This document shows, piece after piece, positions 28,285 to 41,800 of a stretch of DNA of 64,000 nt. The position numbers and the translations under genes were made by a program. Within the stretch, counting starts at the first letter, position 1, and each line of letters opens with the position of its first letter. The DNA is from Mycobacterium sp. SMC-2 (GTDB lineage Bacteria; Actinomycetota; Actinomycetes; Mycobacteriales; Mycobacteriaceae). The stretch lies in the NCBI RefSeq assembly GCF_025263485.1, contig NZ_CP079863.1:3038001-3102000 (forward strand), in the 5' to 3' direction. The notes under the pieces were generated by a model that did not search any database, was not told the DNA's origin, and saw only the letters and a program-made list of their open reading frames with translations.

Positions 28285-31173
28285 TTACAACGGCTCTTTG
28301 AGCAACAGCGAGCGCACCAACGGACGGGGTCCCAACGGCCGAAGTAATGAGCTAGCGGGTCGCTGACGCACTCGTTGCGGCCACCAGAACCAGCGTCCCA
28401 GCAGCGCGGCGACGGATGGTGTCATGAATGCGCGCACCACCAATGTGTCGAACAGCAGCCCCAACCCGATCGTCGTGCCCGTCTGGGCAACGCTGCGCAG
28501 GTCGCTGACCCCCATTGAGGCCATGGTGAAGGCGAACACCAGACCAGCGTTCGTCACGACCTTGCCGGTGCCGGCCATGGCGCGGATGATGCCAGTGTTG
28601 ATACCAGCGGCCAATTCCTCTTTCATTCGGGAGACCAGCAGCAAGTTGTAGTCCGATCCCACCGCCAAGAGCACGATCACCGACGTCGATAGCACCGTCC
28701 AGTGCAGTTGTAGGCCGAGAAGATACTGCCAGACGAGCACGGATAGCCCATACGACGCGCCCATTGACAGCAAGACCGTACCGACGATCACCAGCGCGGC
28801 GATAAAACTTCGCGTCATGATCAGCATGATGATGAAAATGAGGCAGATCGCGGCGACCCCCGCGATCAAGAGATCCCATTTGGAGCCGTCCACGATGTCT
28901 TTCGTAATCGCCGCAGTTCCGGTGAGGTAGATCTTGGCATCCTCCAACGGGGTGCCCTTGAGCGCCTCCTCGGCCGCCGTTTTGATGGGCTCCACGCGCG
29001 AAAGGCCTTCGGGCGTAGCGGGATCGCCCTTTTGCGAGATGAGCATGCGGACATCTCGTCCGTCCGGCGACATAAAGATCTTCTCGACCCGTTTGAAGGC
29101 CGCCGAGTCATTGATGATGCCGGGCGGCAGGTAGAAAGAATCCTCATTCCTGGACGCGTCGAACGCCTGCCCCATCGCGGCCGAATTGTTGCCCTGGGAC
29201 TCCATCTGGCCCAACACGCCGCCCATGGTGCTGTGCATCGTCAGCATCATGGTCCGCATGCTCTGCATGCTTTCGATCATGGGCGGCAGCAGCACGACCA
29301 TCTGCGGCAGCAGCACGTCGAGTTGGTCCAGGTCCGCTATCAATTCTTTGAGCTTATCGGTTACTTCATCAACGCCGTCGAGCGCGTCGAACAACGATCG
29401 GATCGAAAAGCAAACGGGAATGTCATAGCAGTGCCGTTCCCAGTAGAAGTAACTACGGACCGGCCTGAAGAAATCCTCGAAATCGGAAATCTTGTCGCGC
29501 AATTCGTTTGTAATGTCTTGCATCTCATGCGTTTTGCCGACCATGTGGTGGGTCGTAGCGACGAGTTCCTTCATCAGGCCGTACATGTGCTGCATGATCG
29601 CAATCATTCTCGCCAGCTCTTCGGCCTGCTTGAGCATGTCGTCCATGCGGTCCTTCTGGAACGCCATATTCACCTGCTGGCTTGCCTGCGACATGCTCAC
29701 GATCCAGGGGATCGTGGTGTGCTGAAGTGGGATGCCCTCCGGCCGAGTTACAGATTGTACGGTCGAGACGCCCGGAACCGCGAGGACGCCCTTGGCAACC
29801 TTATTCAAAACGATCATGTCGGCCGGATTGCGCAGGTCATGATCGCTCTCCAGCAGCAGAATCTCGGGCATCATTGTCCGCGATTGGGGAAAATGTCGCT
29901 GTGCGGCAGCATTTCCCACACTCGCGGGAATATCATCGGGGATGAATTTCTGATCGTCGTAGCTGGGGTTGTAATTAGGCAGGGTCAACAAGCCTATGAG
30001 CGCTATTGCCAAGGTCGTGACGAGAATGGGTGCGGGCCATCGAACGATCGCCGTGCCAATCCGCCGCCAGCGATGAGTCGTAATCAGCCGCTTCGGATCG
30101 AACACGCCAAAACGGCCGGCAACGACAAGCAGTGCAGGAGCCAGCGTGAGCGCAACTAGAACCGCAACGGTGATGCCGATGGCGCAAGGGATGCCCAGTG
30201 GCTGGAAATAGGGCAACCGGGTGAAGTTGAGGCAGAAAACCGCCCCGGCGATCGTCAACCCCGAAGCCAACACGACCTTGGCCACACTGCCGAACGTGGT
30301 ATAGAAAGCCGTTTCCCGGTCTTCGCCGGCTTGACGCGCCTCCTGATATCGTCCGACGAAGAATATGCCGTAGTCGGTTCCCGTTGCGATGACCGCGGCG
30401 ACCAGCAGGTTGACGGCGAATGTGGTGAGGCCCAATAGCTGGAGATGACCAAGGAAAGCAACTATTCCACGTGACACCTGTAATTGGAGCCCGACCATCA
30501 GCAACAAAAGAATGACGGTCAGAATCGACCGGTAGACCAGGAGCAACGTGATGAAGATCACCGCCATGCTCGTGACGGTGACCAGCATAACGGTCTTTTG
30601 GCCGGCGATGTTCATGTCCGCAATAGTGGGTGCCGGCCCGGTAACGTAAGCTTTTAATCCATTCGGTGGGGGTGTCCGCGCAACTATTTTCCGAATGGCT
30701 GCTACCGACTCGTCTCCTGCGGCCCCGCCTTGGGTTCCGGCGAGTTGGACCTGCACATACACAGCCTTTGAGTCGGAACTCTCCGCGGCTTTCGAGGTGA
30801 CCGGATCGCCCCAGAAATCTTGGACGTTCTGTACGTGCTTATCGGCCCGCAGCTCACGAATCAATTGGTTGTAGTACTTGTGCGCGTCGTCGCCGAGGGG
30901 TTGCTGGCTCTCCAAGACGATCATCGCCAAAGCGCCGGAATTGGTTTCCTTGAAGTCCTGGCCCAAGTGCTCCATCGCCTTGAACGAAGGCGCGGCAACG
31001 GGACTCAGCGGAACCGCGTTTTCCGCCTCTACCTGCTCCAGCGGGGGAACGCCGATAGCCACGATGACGGCGAGCCCCAGCCATCCCAAGATGATGGGCA
31101 CCGAAAGGCGATGGATCATCCGCGCTACGAATGGCCGCCCGGCGCGCTTGTTCTCCAGTTGTTGATCGCTCAT
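28285..31173 (-). CDS. mmpL4a: MmpL-family RND lipid transporter (first mmpL of operon)
   Basis: The protein is about 962 aa and closely parallels its neighbour at 25201. It has [16 protein letters not shown] in the first membrane block, a long Met/Gln-rich helical periplasmic insertion (about residues 490-690), [15 protein letters not shown] in the second block, and a C-terminal [14 protein letters not shown] start at ATG 31171-31173, which overlaps the mmpS TGA as ATGA. The frame could open six codons earlier (31191). The two mmpL genes are paralogues from an old duplication. It probably exports the GPL or precursor using the proton gradient. Confidence 0.9.
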   Translation of the reverse strand: MSDQQLENKRAGRPFVARMIHRLSVPIILGWLGLAVIVAIGVPPLEQVEAENAVPLSPVAAPSFKAMEHLGQDFKETNSGALAMIVLESQQPLGDDAHKYYNQLIRELRADKHVQNVQDFWGDPVTSKAAESSDSKAVYVQVQLAGTQGGAAGDESVAAIRKIVARTPPPNGLKAYVTGPAPTIADMNIAGQKTVMLVTVTSMAVIFITLLLVYRSILTVILLLLMVGLQLQVSRGIVAFLGHLQLLGLTTFAVNLLVAAVIATGTDYGIFFVGRYQEARQAGEDRETAFYTTFGSVAKVVLASGLTIAGAVFCLNFTRLPYFQPLGIPCAIGITVAVLVALTLAPALLVVAGRFGVFDPKRLITTHRWRRIGTAIVRWPAPILVTTLAIALIGLLTLPNYNPSYDDQKFIPDDIPASVGNAAAQRHFPQSRTMMPEILLLESDHDLRNPADMIVLNKVAKGVLAVPGVSTVQSVTRPEGIPLQHTTIPWIVSMSQASQQVNMAFQKDRMDDMLKQAEELARMIAIMQHMYGLMKELVATTHHMVGKTHEMQDITNELRDKISDFEDFFRPVRSYFYWERHCYDIPVCFSIRSLFDALDGVDEVTDKLKELIADLDQLDVLLPQMVVLLPPMIESMQSMRTMMLTMHSTMGGVLGQMESQGNNSAAMGQAFDASRNEDSFYLPPGIINDSAAFKRVEKIFMSPDGRDVRMLISQKGDPATPEGLSRVEPIKTAAEEALKGTPLEDAKIYLTGTAAITKDIVDGSKWDLLIAGVAAICLIFIIMLIMTRSFIAALVIVGTVLLSMGASYGLSVLVWQYLLGLQLHWTVLSTSVIVLLAVGSDYNLLLVSRMKEELAAGINTGIIRAMAGTGKVVTNAGLVFAFTMASMGVSDLRSVAQTGTTIGLGLLFDTLVVRAFMTPSVAALLGRWFWWPQRVRQRPASSLLRPLGPRPLVRSLLLKEPL

Positions 31174-31790
31174 GTGGCCGTCAGCATGCAATAGGTGAAG
31201 GCGTTCAATTCGTGCGAAACCCTCTCGGCTTTGACCACCCCGTCAACCACGATGCGGCAGCCGAGCATGTCGCCATTACCTTGCGCCACAACGTTTCCCA
31301 AGATTGACGGCAGCGTCGTCGAAATATCGAAGGACCACGGCACCGGCTGTTCGTTGACGTGCACCGGGTTGCCGTCGACGTCGAAATAGCTGATGTCGGC
31401 AGTCGTGCCCGGCGGCCCGAAGATCTCGTACCGGATGTGCTTGGGGTTGAAAGGTTTGGTGTCTTTTATCCGGGTGTCGGCATACGACTCGCGCTTCTCG
31501 GAGCCGAAGATGCCATGCAACCGCGCGACAGTGAAGCCGCCGACAAGGACCACGGCCACTATGAGCAGTGGGATCCAAAGCCGTCTTAGCGCGGCAATGA
31601 TTCCGGATCCGCGGGGATGAGTCTGTTGTCGCCCAACGGGCGTCTGAGGTCCGGTCGAGGATCGGCGACCAATGCCCAAAAAGCCACGCCGGCCATTAGG
31701 AGGTTGGCTAATGTCGTGGCCTTCCTTCGCGATATCGGGCCGGGCCCGCACGTCGGGTTCGGTCACCGCACCCCCTTCTACCCGTCTCAC
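31170..31790 (-). CDS. mmpS4: MmpS-family membrane accessory protein
   Basis: The 206-aa protein has a cytoplasmic N-terminus of about 65 residues. One membrane helix follows ([21 protein letters not shown]), then a periplasmic domain with the MmpS signature ([50 protein letters not shown]). It is first gene of the minus-strand export operon and overlaps mmpL4a by ATGA. It is longer at the N-terminus than typical MmpS (about 140 aa), so translation may start further in. MmpS proteins aid MmpL assembly or export. Confidence 0.88.
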   Translation of the reverse strand: MRRVEGGAVTEPDVRARPDIAKEGHDISQPPNGRRGFLGIGRRSSTGPQTPVGRQQTHPRGSGIIAALRRLWIPLLIVAVVLVGGFTVARLHGIFGSEKRESYADTRIKDTKPFNPKHIRYEIFGPPGTTADISYFDVDGNPVHVNEQPVPWSFDISTTLPSILGNVVAQGNGDMLGCRIVVDGVVKAERVSHELNAFTYCMLTAT

Positions 31791-32550
31791 GTCTCTTGTT
31801 TATCCGCCGGCCCGAACAAGCTGTTACATGGTGGTCGCGGTACGCCGGTGAGGGCACTCCGAATGGGGTGTACGTCGCAGACTAGTCGTGCTTCGGCACC
31901 TCATACGAGCCCCGCCCCCGGGGAGCGCGACCAGAGTCTTCTTGAGTAAACCACGCCAATGGTGTCCGTATCAGCCCTTTGACATTGAGATACGGGATCG
32001 TGATCCAAACCGCGTGCGTAGCGGCACTTTTTAGATCGCCCGCCCAGCTGGTTCACCCGATTGGCGCCGGGTGGCCCACTCGGTTCGAAACGGCGGCCGA
32101 GGCCCGCTGAGTGGTCAGCAGCCGCAGCCAGCTAACGACGATCGGCGCCCGTAGTCAATGGGTCCTCGCTAGGCGCTTCGGCGGCGAGCCGGTTGACCCC
32201 GCAAACCCGGCCGCTTCCGCGGCGCCATCGACCGCCGCCGCCGGCCGGCCTCCGCGCGATTTTCGCGGCGGCTTCAGGGCCGGTATCCTGGGTACTGACA
32301 AGCCCCCAAAATTTCATCGTCCTTGACGGCCGAGCCTGCCTGATCGCGAGCCCCAGCGGCGAGCCATTTTTGCAGCTCACAGCAGCCAACGGCGGCAGCT
32401 GCGCAGCCCCGCACCAGCCCAATCTTTAGGGCGCGTTAAGAGCCTGACGGGTCACCCCGGGAACTTTGTCCAAACCTCGGACGCACACAGGTGCCTCCAG
32501 TATGGTTTGGAACCGTTCCACTCATGTCAACTAGGCATACCTGGAGAATT
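31791..32550. promoter_or_regulatory. Divergent control region between the mmpS-mmpL-drr and mbtH-mps operons
   Basis: These ~760 bp hold no credible gene; the small ORFs here have no family features. The position between export and biosynthesis operons implies promoters for both. An AT-richer part lies at 32280-32370. A perfect short palindrome sits just before mbtH (separate entry). No terminator or riboswitch was recognised. Confidence 0.45.
32508..32520. promoter_or_regulatory. Short palindrome upstream of mbtH (possible operator)
   Basis: The sequence TGGAA-CCG-TTCCA is a perfect 5+5 inverted repeat with a 3-nt centre, located 30 nt before the mbtH GTG. It could bind a dimeric regulator. 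The GGAAC element also resembles an ECF-type -35 box. This rests on symmetry and position only. Confidence 0.3.
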
Positions 32551-32781
32551 GTGAGTATCAACCCGTTCGACGACGACAACGGCAGTTTTTTCGTCTTGGT
32601 GAACGACGAAGAACAACACAGTCTGTGGCCGGCCTTCGCCGATGTTCCAGCCGGCTGGCGAGTGGTGTACGGCGAGACGGACCGAGCTGCGTGTTTGGAG
32701 TACATCGAACAGAACTGGCCCGACATTCGGCCAAAGAGTCTGCGCGACAAGCTCGCAACGGGTCGGGGTTTTGACCAGTAG
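32551..32781 (+). CDS. mbtH: MbtH-like NRPS accessory protein
   Basis: The 76-aa protein begins [22 protein letters not shown] and continues [40 protein letters not shown], the conserved MbtH core with the three Trp residues. MbtH-like proteins bind adenylation domains and are often needed for their solubility or activity. I start at GTG 32551 (GGAGA about 4 nt upstream) because the family begins at this point. An in-frame ATG at 32524 would add 9 residues. It is the first gene of the NRPS operon. The mps1 gene begins about 40 nt after its stop. Confidence 0.95.
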   Translation: MSINPFDDDNGSFFVLVNDEEQHSLWPAFADVPAGWRVVYGETDRAACLEYIEQNWPDIRPKSLRDKLATGRGFDQ

Positions 32782-32821
32782 CGGAATGGGGTATGGGGCG
32801 GATGGAGCTTTGGGGGAGTCG

Positions 32822-35800
32822 ATGGGAGTTGGTGTTCACACACTTCCGCTGACGCGCGGACAGCTTGACATCTGGCTTTCGCAGGAAACGGGCTACGTCG
32901 GTACGGAGTGGCAGCTTGGCCTGTTGATCAAGATCGAGGGTTCGCTGGATCGCGATGCCCTTCAGCGCGCGATCACGCAGGCGGTTGCGGAGTCCGAGGC
33001 CGGCCGGGTGTCGTTCTTCGAGGTCGACGGCCAAGTCGTCCAGAAGCCGATCGACTACCCGGACGTCGAGGTCACCTTCCACGACCTGACGTCCTTGCCG
33101 GACCCCGTGCAGGAAGCGCGGGCGATGGCGTCGTCGATCCAGCGCACGCCGATGGCATTGAACGGTCAGCTGTTCAAATTCGTGTTATTTCAGACACAGG
33201 CTGACGAGTTCTATTTGTTCGGTTGCTGCCACCACATAGCAATCGACGGATTGGGCATGGCGCTGGTATGCCGTCGGGTTTCCACCATCTATTCCGCGAT
33301 GATGGCCGGAAAGCCCATTCCTGACGCGTATTTCGGCTCGGCGCAGGATCTGGTCGACATCGAGTCGGAATACGAAGCCTCCTCCGACTACGAAGAAGAC
33401 AAGGCATATTGGAGCAACAACCTCCCGCCGGAAAGCGAATGGGTTGACCGCCCGGCCGACACCACGAACGGTCGCGATCACTACTCGCCGTCCGCCTCGG
33501 TCCAGTTGGATCCGTCCGTCACCACCCGGATCAAGGAGCTGTCCAAGAAGCTGGGCATCCGCCGGTTCTCCGTCACGACCGCGGCGTGCGCGCTCCTGGT
33601 GCGCTCGTGGTCGGGGAGCGGTTCGGAGGTGGCGCTCGACTTCCCGGTGAGCCGGCGGGTGAAGCAGGAGTCGAAGACACTCCCCGGGATGTTCGCCGGG
33701 GTGGTGCCGCTCGTCCTGAACACCTCGCCCACGGCCACCGTCGCCGACTTCTGCAAACACGTCGACACGCGAATCAGGGAGCTGCTGCAGCATCAGCGGT
33801 TCCCCGTGCACACCCTCGAGAGCGACGGCCTGAGGCAGGCGGCGAACCGGGTCGGCATCAATTTCCTCCCGATGCGACTGACGCTGGACCTCGCCGGTTC
33901 CCCGGCCACGGCGTCGTACACGAACCACGGGCCCGTGGGGCACTTCAGCCTGTTCTTCCTCGGGGCCGGCGATCAGCTCTTCCTCAGCACAGCGGGGCCC
34001 GGACAGCCGTTCGCGGACTTCGGCGTCGCCGATTTGGCGGCACGCATGCAGCAGGTGCTGGAGGAGATGACCGCCGACCCGGAGCGGTGGCTGTCCTCGA
34101 TCGATCTGCTGGCCGCCGGCGAGCCGGCCAAGCTCGACGAGTGGAGCAACCGGGCGGCCCTGACCGCGCCGGTGCCCGCCCCGGTGTCGATTCCGGTGGC
34201 GTTCGCCGAACACGTGCAACGGTCACCCGAGGCCACGGCGGTGACCTGTCCCGGCAAATCGTTGACGTACGCCGAACTCGACGAGGCCTCCAACCGGCTC
34301 GGGCACCTGCTGGCCGGCCACGGGGTGGGCCCCGGTGACTGCGTGGCGGTGATGTTCCCGCGGTGCACCGACGCGATCGTGGCGATGCTCGCGGTCCTCA
34401 AGACCGGTGCGGCCTACGTACCGATCGACCCGGCGCACTCCGCCGCGCGCATGGAGTTCGTGCTGACCGACGCGGCGCCGAGCGCGGTGATCACTACCGC
34501 GGAGCTGCGTTCGCGGTTGGACGGGCACGACCTGTTGGTCGTCGACGTGCACGACCCCGCCGTCGAGACCCAGCCCAGCACGGCTCTGCCGATCCCGGCG
34601 CCAGAGAACACGGCCTACATCATCTACACCTCCGGAACCACCGGAACCCCCAAAGGCGTTGCCATTCCTCATCTCAACGTCACGTGGCTGATCGAGTCGC
34701 TCGACGCCGGCCTGCCGCCGGGGAACGTGTGGACGCAGTGCCATTCCTCGGCCTTCGACTTCTCGGTATGGGAGATCTTCGGCGCCCTGTTGCGAGGCAG
34801 GCGGCTGCTGGTGGTGCCCGAGTCGGTGGCGAGCTCCCCGGAAGACCTTCATGAATTGCTGATCGCCGAAAAGGTCAGCGTGCTCACCCAGACCCCGTCC
34901 TCGGTGGCGATGTTGCCCGCCGACGGCCTGGAGTCCACGGCGCTGGTGGTGGCCGGCGAAGCCTGCCCGACCGACGTGGTGGATCGGTGGGCGGCGCCCG
35001 GCCGGGTGATGCTCGACGCCTACGGCCCGACGGAGACCACGGTGTGCGCGTCGATCAGCAAGCCGCTGATCCCAGGATCCGGCGTGGTGCCGATCGGGTC
35101 GCCGATAGCGGGCGCGGCGATGTTTGTGCTCGACAAGTGGTTGCAGCCGGTGCCGGCTGGAGTGGTCGGGGAGCTCTATCTCGCGGGCCGCGGCGTCGGG
35201 CACGGCTATGTGCGTCGCGCCGGGCTGACGGCTTCCCGGTTCGTGGCCAACCCGTTCGGCGGCCCGGGCGCACGTATGTACCGCACCGGCGACCTGGTCT
35301 GCTGGGGCGAGGACGGGCAGCTGCAATACTTCGGCCGCTCCGACGAACAGGTCAAGATCCGCGGATACCGCATCGAACTCGGCGAAATCCAGTCGGTGCT
35401 CAAGGGTCTCGACGGGGTGGACCAGGCGGCCGTGATCGCCCGCGAGGACCGGCCCGGCGACAAGCGCCTGGTGGGATACATCACCGGGACGGCCGATCCG
35501 GCCGCGATCCGGGCCGCACTCGCCGACCGCCTCCCGCCGTACATGGTGCCGGCCGCGGTGGTGGTGCTGGAGGCTCTGCCCCTGACGGGCAACGGCAAGC
35601 TCGACAAGCGGGCCCTGCCCGCACCCGAATACGCCACCGCCGAATACCGGGCCCCGGAAGACCCGGTCGAGGAGGTCCTGGCCGACATCTACGCCCAGGT
35701 GCTGGGGCTGGACCGGGTCGGGGTCGACGCCTCGTTCTTCGACCTGGGTGGCGACAGCATCCTGTCGATGCAGGTGGTGGCCCGGGCCCGGGCGGCCGGG

Positions 35801-38800
35801 ATCCTGTTCCGGCCGCGCGACGTGTTCGTCGAGCAGTCGGTGGCCCGCCTGGCCCGGGTGGCCGAGGTGGCGGCCGACGGCGCGGCCGGTGCGGGCGACG
35901 ACGGCGTCGGGCCGGTGGTGGCCACGCCGATCATGCGCTGGCTGCAGAGCATCGACGGCCCCATCGAGCAGTTCAACCAGACCATGGTGGTGCAGGCCCC
36001 GGCCGGGGCAACCGAGGACGACGTTGTCGCGGTGCTGCAGGCATTGCTGGATCGCCACGCCGCCCTGCGGCTGCGCGCCGACGACGACGGTGCGGGCGGC
36101 TGGTCGCTGCAGGCGCCCGAGGTCGGCGCGGTGGACGCGCGCGGCTGCGTGCACGCCGTCGACGCGTTGTCCGACGAGGCGCTCGCGGAGGCGCGGTCGC
36201 GGTTGGACCCGGCCGCCGGGGTGATGGTCAGCGCGGCATGGGCGCAGTCCACGGGCCAGCTGGCGTTGATCATCCACCACCTGGCCGTCGACGGGGTGTC
36301 GTGGCGAATCCTGTTGGAAGACTTCAACATCGCGTGGGCCCAGCATCACAACGGGCAGCCGATAGCCCTACTCGCGCCCGGGACCTCGTTCGCCCGGTGG
36401 TCGTCGCTTCTCGACGAGTACGCCCACCGCCCCGACGTAGTCGCGCGGGCCGACGAATGGCGACAGGTGGCGGCCACCCCGGCCGCGTTGCCGGCGGTGC
36501 AGCCCGACGTCGACACCTATGTGACTGCCGGTCAGCTGTCCGTCTCGCTAGACGTCGAGACCACCCGGCTCCTGCTCGGTGAGGTGCCGGCCGCGTTCCA
36601 CGCCGGCGTGGGCGACATCCTGTTGATCGCCTTCGGGCTGGCGTTCGCGGAATTCCTGGGCACCGGTGCGGCGCCGATCGGCATCGACGTCGAGGGCCAC
36701 GGGCGCCAGGAAGAGCTGTTTCCCCGGGTGGACTTGTCGCGCACCGTCGGCTGGTTCACCACGAAATACCCGGTCGCACTGAAGGGCGGCCGGCTGGACT
36801 GGTCGCAGGTGGTGGCCGGCGAGCCCGCGCTGGGCAAGGTGATCAAGGCCGCCAAGGAACAGCTGCGCGCCCTGCCCGACGGCCTGACCTACGGCCTGCT
36901 GCGCTACCTGAACGCCGAGGTGGACCTGGACGGGTCGGACCCGGTGATCGGGTTCAACTATCTGGGACGGCTCGGCGCGGGCGCCGACCTCTCCGACGAC
37001 TTGTGGCGGGTCAGCCACGACAGCCTGGCGGTGGCGGCGGTGGCTACCGCGGTGCCCATGCCGCTGGCGCACACCGTGGAGCTCAACGCCGGCACCATGG
37101 ACACCGACGCCGGCCCGCACCTGCAGGCCAACTGGACGTGGGCCCCGTCGGCGCTGGACCAGGAGCGCGTTAACCGGTTGAGCCGGTTGTGGTTTGAGGC
37201 GCTGGCCGGGATCTGCACGCACGTCAGGGCCGGCGGTGGCGGGCTGACCCCGTCGGACATTGCCCCCGCGCACCTCAGCCAGGAGCAGATCGACGCCCTT
37301 TGCCGGCAGGGCGGCGTCGCCGACGTGCTGCCGCTGACCCCGGTGCAGCAGGGCCTGCTGTTCCACACCGCCTTCGGGCAGGACACCGACGACCTGTACG
37401 CGGTACAGCTCGGGATCACCGTCAGCGGTGCCCTCGACCCGCAGCGCCTGCGCGAGGCGGTGCACACCGCCGTCAAGCGGCACCCCAACCTGGTCGCCCG
37501 GTTCTCCGAAGACTTCGGCGAGCCGGTGCAGGTCATCCCGGCCGATCCCCAAATGGCATGGCGCTACGCCGAACTGGACGCCGGCAATGTCGACGCGCAG
37601 GTCGAGCAGCTGTGCGCCGAGGAACGCGCCGCGGTGTGCGACCTGGCCGACAAGCCGACGTTCCGGGCCGCCCTGATCCGCACGGCGCCCGACCGGCACC
37701 GGTTCGTGCTGACCATTCACCACATCGTGGTGGACGGTTGGTCGCTGCCCATCCTGCTGCAGGAAGTGTTCGCCAGCTACTACGGCGAGCGGCTGCCCGC
37801 CGCCCCGTCGTACCGCAACTTCGTCACCTGGCTGACCAATCAGGACCGCGCCGCCGCGCAGGCGGCGTGGGCCCGGGCGCTGGCCGGTTTCGAGACCCCC
37901 ACGCTGGTGGGTCCCCTCGGACAGATCGGACCGCGCGGCGTCGCCGCCTTCCACGTGCCCGCCGACACCACGCGGGCGCTCGGCGAGCTGGCGCGCTCGT
38001 GCCGCACCACCATCAGCACCGTGCTGCAGGGCGCATGGACGCAGCTGCTGACGTGGCTGACCGGCCAGCATGACGTGGCCTTCGGCACCGCCGTCTCGGG
38101 GCGGCCCCACGAACTGCCCGCCGCCGACGCGATGGTCGGCCTGCTGATCAACACGGTGCCGGTGCGGGCGACCGTCACCGCCACGACCACCGTCGCCGAG
38201 CTACTGGAGCAACTGCAGCGCCTGCACAACGACACCGTCGACTACGAGCACCTGGCGCTGCCCGAGATCCACCGCGTCACCGGTCACGACCAACTGTTCG
38301 ACACCCTCTTCCTCTACGAGAACTATCCGATCGACGCGGGCGCGCTGTTGGGCGTCCACGAGCTGGCCGTCACCGACTTCAGCAGCCGGGAATACAACCA
38401 CTACCCGCTGTCGGTCGTGGCCTCCCCGGGTCACGAACTGAGCCTTCGCGTCGAATTCGACACCGAGGTTTTCGACGCCGCCACCATCGACACGCTGATC
38501 CAGCGGTTCCAGCAGGTGATGGTCGCCATGACCGCCGATCCCTCCCGCCGCCTGTCCTCGATCGACCTGGTCGACGCCGCCGAGCACGACCGGCTCGACG
38601 AGTGGGGCCACCGGGGCGTGCTGGCCGAGTCGGCGCCCAAGCTGGTCTCGATTCCCGAGCTGTTCGCCGCGCAGGCGGCCCGCGCCCCGGAGGCGGTGGC
38701 GATCACCAACGGCGAACGTTCCTGGACGTACGGCGAGGTCGAGGAATCCGCTAACCGGTTGGCGCACCTGCTGGTGAGCCGGGGCGCCGGCCCGGGGGAG

Positions 38801-41800
38801 CGCGTGGCGGTGCTGTTCCCCAGGACGTCCGAGGCCGTCGTGGCGATCCTGGCGGTGCTCAAGACCGGGGCGGCCTACGTTCCGGTCGACCCGACGGTGC
38901 CGGCGGCGCGCATCGAGTTCGTGCTCGCCGACGCCGCGCCGATCGCCGCGGTCACCACCGCGGAGGTGCGCTCGCGGCTGGACGGGTCGAACCTGGAGAT
39001 CATCGATTTCGACGACCCGGCCGTCGCATCCCAGTCCGGCGGCGGGCTGCCCGCGCCGGGTGCGGACAACGTCGCCTACATCATCTACACCTCCGGGACC
39101 ACCGGCACGCCCAAGGGCGTGGCCGTGCCGCACCGCAACGTCACCCAGCTGCTGGAGTCCCTGGACGCGCAGCTGGCGCTGGGACAGGTGTGGACGCAGG
39201 CCCACTCGCTGGCCTTCGACTTCTCGGTGTGGGAGATCTTCGGATCGCTGCTGTACGGCGGCCGGCTGGTGATCGTGCCGGACGCGGTGGTGCGCTCCCC
39301 GGAAGAGTTGCACGCCATGCTGGTCCGCGAACAGGTCAGCGTGCTCAGCCAGACGCCGTCGGCGTTCTACGCGCTGCAAACCGCGGATTCGCTGGCGCCC
39401 GAGCTGGGCCAGCAGCTGAAGCTGCAGACCGTGGTGTTCGGTGGGGAGGCGCTCGAGCCGCACCGGTTGGGCAAGTGGCTGCACAACCATCCGGGGCTGC
39501 CGCGGCTGATCAATATGTATGGGATCACCGAGACCACGGTGCACGCCTCGTTCCGGGAGATCGTCGACGGCGACGTGGCCAGCAACACCAGCCCGATCGG
39601 CGTGCCGCTGGCCCACCTGGGCTTCTTCGTCCTGGACGGGTGGCTGCGGCCGGTGCCCGAGGGCGTGGTCGGCGAGCTGTACGTGGCCGGCCGGGGGCTC
39701 GCGTACGGATACGTGGGCCGGTCCGGACTTTCGGCGACGCGATTCGTGGCGTGCCCGTTCGGCGGTTCCGGCGCGCGCATGTACCGCACCGGGGACCTGG
39801 TGCGGTGGGGTGCCGACGGCCAGTTGCAGTACATGGGGCGGGCCGACGAGCAGGTCAAGATCCGCGGCTACCGCATCGAGCTCGGCGAGGTGCATGCGGC
39901 CCTTGCCGCGCTGGACGGCGTCAACGAGGCGGCCGTGATCGCCCGTGAGGACCGCCCCGGTGACAAGCGGCTGGTGGGCTACGTGACCGGAACCGCCGAC
40001 CCGGCCGAGATTCGCAACCAGCTCGGCGAGCGGCTGCCGACCTACATGGTGCCCACCGCGGTGGTGGTGCTCGAGGCGCTGCCGTTGACGGTCAACGGCA
40101 AACTCGACACCCGCGCGCTGCCGGCACCCGAATACCAAGACGCCGATCACTACCGCGCGCCGAGCACGGCCGTCGAGGAGATCCTGGCCGGCATCTACGC
40201 GCAGGTGCTGGGCGTCGAGCGGGTCGGCATCGACGACTCCTTCTTCGACCTCGGCGGCGACAGCATCCTGTCGATGCAGGTCGTCGCGCGCGCCCGCGCG
40301 GCCGGCGTGGTGTGCCGCCCGCGCGACATCTTCGTCGAGCAGACGGTGGCGCGGCTGGCCCGGGTGGCCGGCGTGGCCACCGAGGACGACGTGGTCGACG
40401 AGGGCATCGGGCCGGTGGTCGCGACCCCGATCATGCGCTGGCTGCAGAGCGTCGACGGCCCGGTCGAGCAGTTCAACCAGACCATGGTGGTGCAGGCCCC
40501 GGCCGGGGTGAGCGAAGCCGACGTGGTGGCGGTCCTGCAGGCTTTGCTGGATCGGCACGCGATGCTGCGGCTGCGGGTCGACGACGACGGCGCGGGCGGG
40601 TGGTCGCTGCGGGTGCCTGAGGTCGGCGTGGTGGACGCCGGCGGCTGCGTGCACACCGTCGAGGCGTTGTCGGACGCGGCGCTGGCGGCGGCGTGCTCGC
40701 AGCTGAACCCGGCCAGCGGCGCGATGCTGCGGGCGGTGTGGGTGCCCGCCACCGGCCAGCTGGCGTTGATCATTCACCACCTGGCAGTCGACGGGGTGTC
40801 CTGGCGAATCCTGTTGGAAGACTTGAACATTGCCTGGGCCCAGCATCACAGCGGGCAGCCGGTGGCGCTGCCGGTGGGCGGGATGTCGTTCGCCCGGTGG
40901 TCGTCACTGCTGGCGGAGCACGCCCAGCGCCCCGAGGTCGTCGACACGGCCGAGGCGTGGCGGCAGATCGCGTCGACCCCGGCGCCGTTGCCGGCGGTGC
41001 GGCCCGACATCGACACCTACGTCAGTGCGGGACAGCTGTCGGTGTCGCTGGACACCGACACCACGCGGTTGTTGCTGGGCGAGGTACCCGCGGCGTTCCA
41101 CGCCGGGGTGCAAGACATCCTGTTGATCGCGTTCGGATTGGCCTGGGCGCAGTTTGTGGGCACCGGCGCGCCGATCGGCATCGACGTCGAGGGCCACGGC
41201 CGCCACGAGGAACTGGGCCCGCACGTGGACCTGTCCCGCACGGTGGGCTGGTTCACCACCAAGTACCCGGTCGCGTTGCAGATGGGCGGGTTGTCCTGGG
41301 GCCAGGTCGTCGCCGGTGAGGCTGAGCTGGGGGCGCTGGTCAAGGACGCCAAGGAGCAGCTGCGCGCCCTGCCGGACGCGCTGAGCTACGGGCTGCTGCG
41401 CTACCTGAACGCCGACGTGGACCTGGACGGGTCGGACCCGGTGATCGGGTTCAACTACCTCGGCCGGCTGGGCGGCGCGGCCGAGCTGTCCAGCGAGCTG
41501 TGGCGGCTCGACCAGGACAGCCTGGCGACGGCCGGCGCGGCGACGGCGGTGCCGATGCCGTTGCCCCACACCGTCGAGCTCAACGCGGGCACCCTGGACA
41601 CCGCCTCCGGTCCGCTGTTGCAGGCCAACTGGACCTGGGCGCGCTCGGCGCTCGACGAGGGCCAGGTGGGCCGGCTGAGCGAGTTGTGGTTCGACGCCCT
41701 GAGCGGCATCTGCAGCCACGTCCGCAACGGTGGGGGCGGGCTGACGCCGTCGGATCTCACGCCCGCGCGGTTGACCCAGCAAGACATCGACGAGCTGTGC

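Noticed and set aside
32642..32821. 60-codon upstream extension of Mps1
   Set aside because: It lies largely inside mbtH in another frame and has no C-domain similarity; ATG 32822 has a strong ribosome site.
34223..36349. Very long open frames on the strand opposite the NRPS genes (also 38201-40849, 43090-46005, 46042-48318, 55003-56802, 60160-62571)
   Set aside because: They mirror conserved A/T/E/C codons in high-GC DNA, are rich in His/Arg/Gly/Asp without domains, and recur at each module, so they are shadows of the NRPS.
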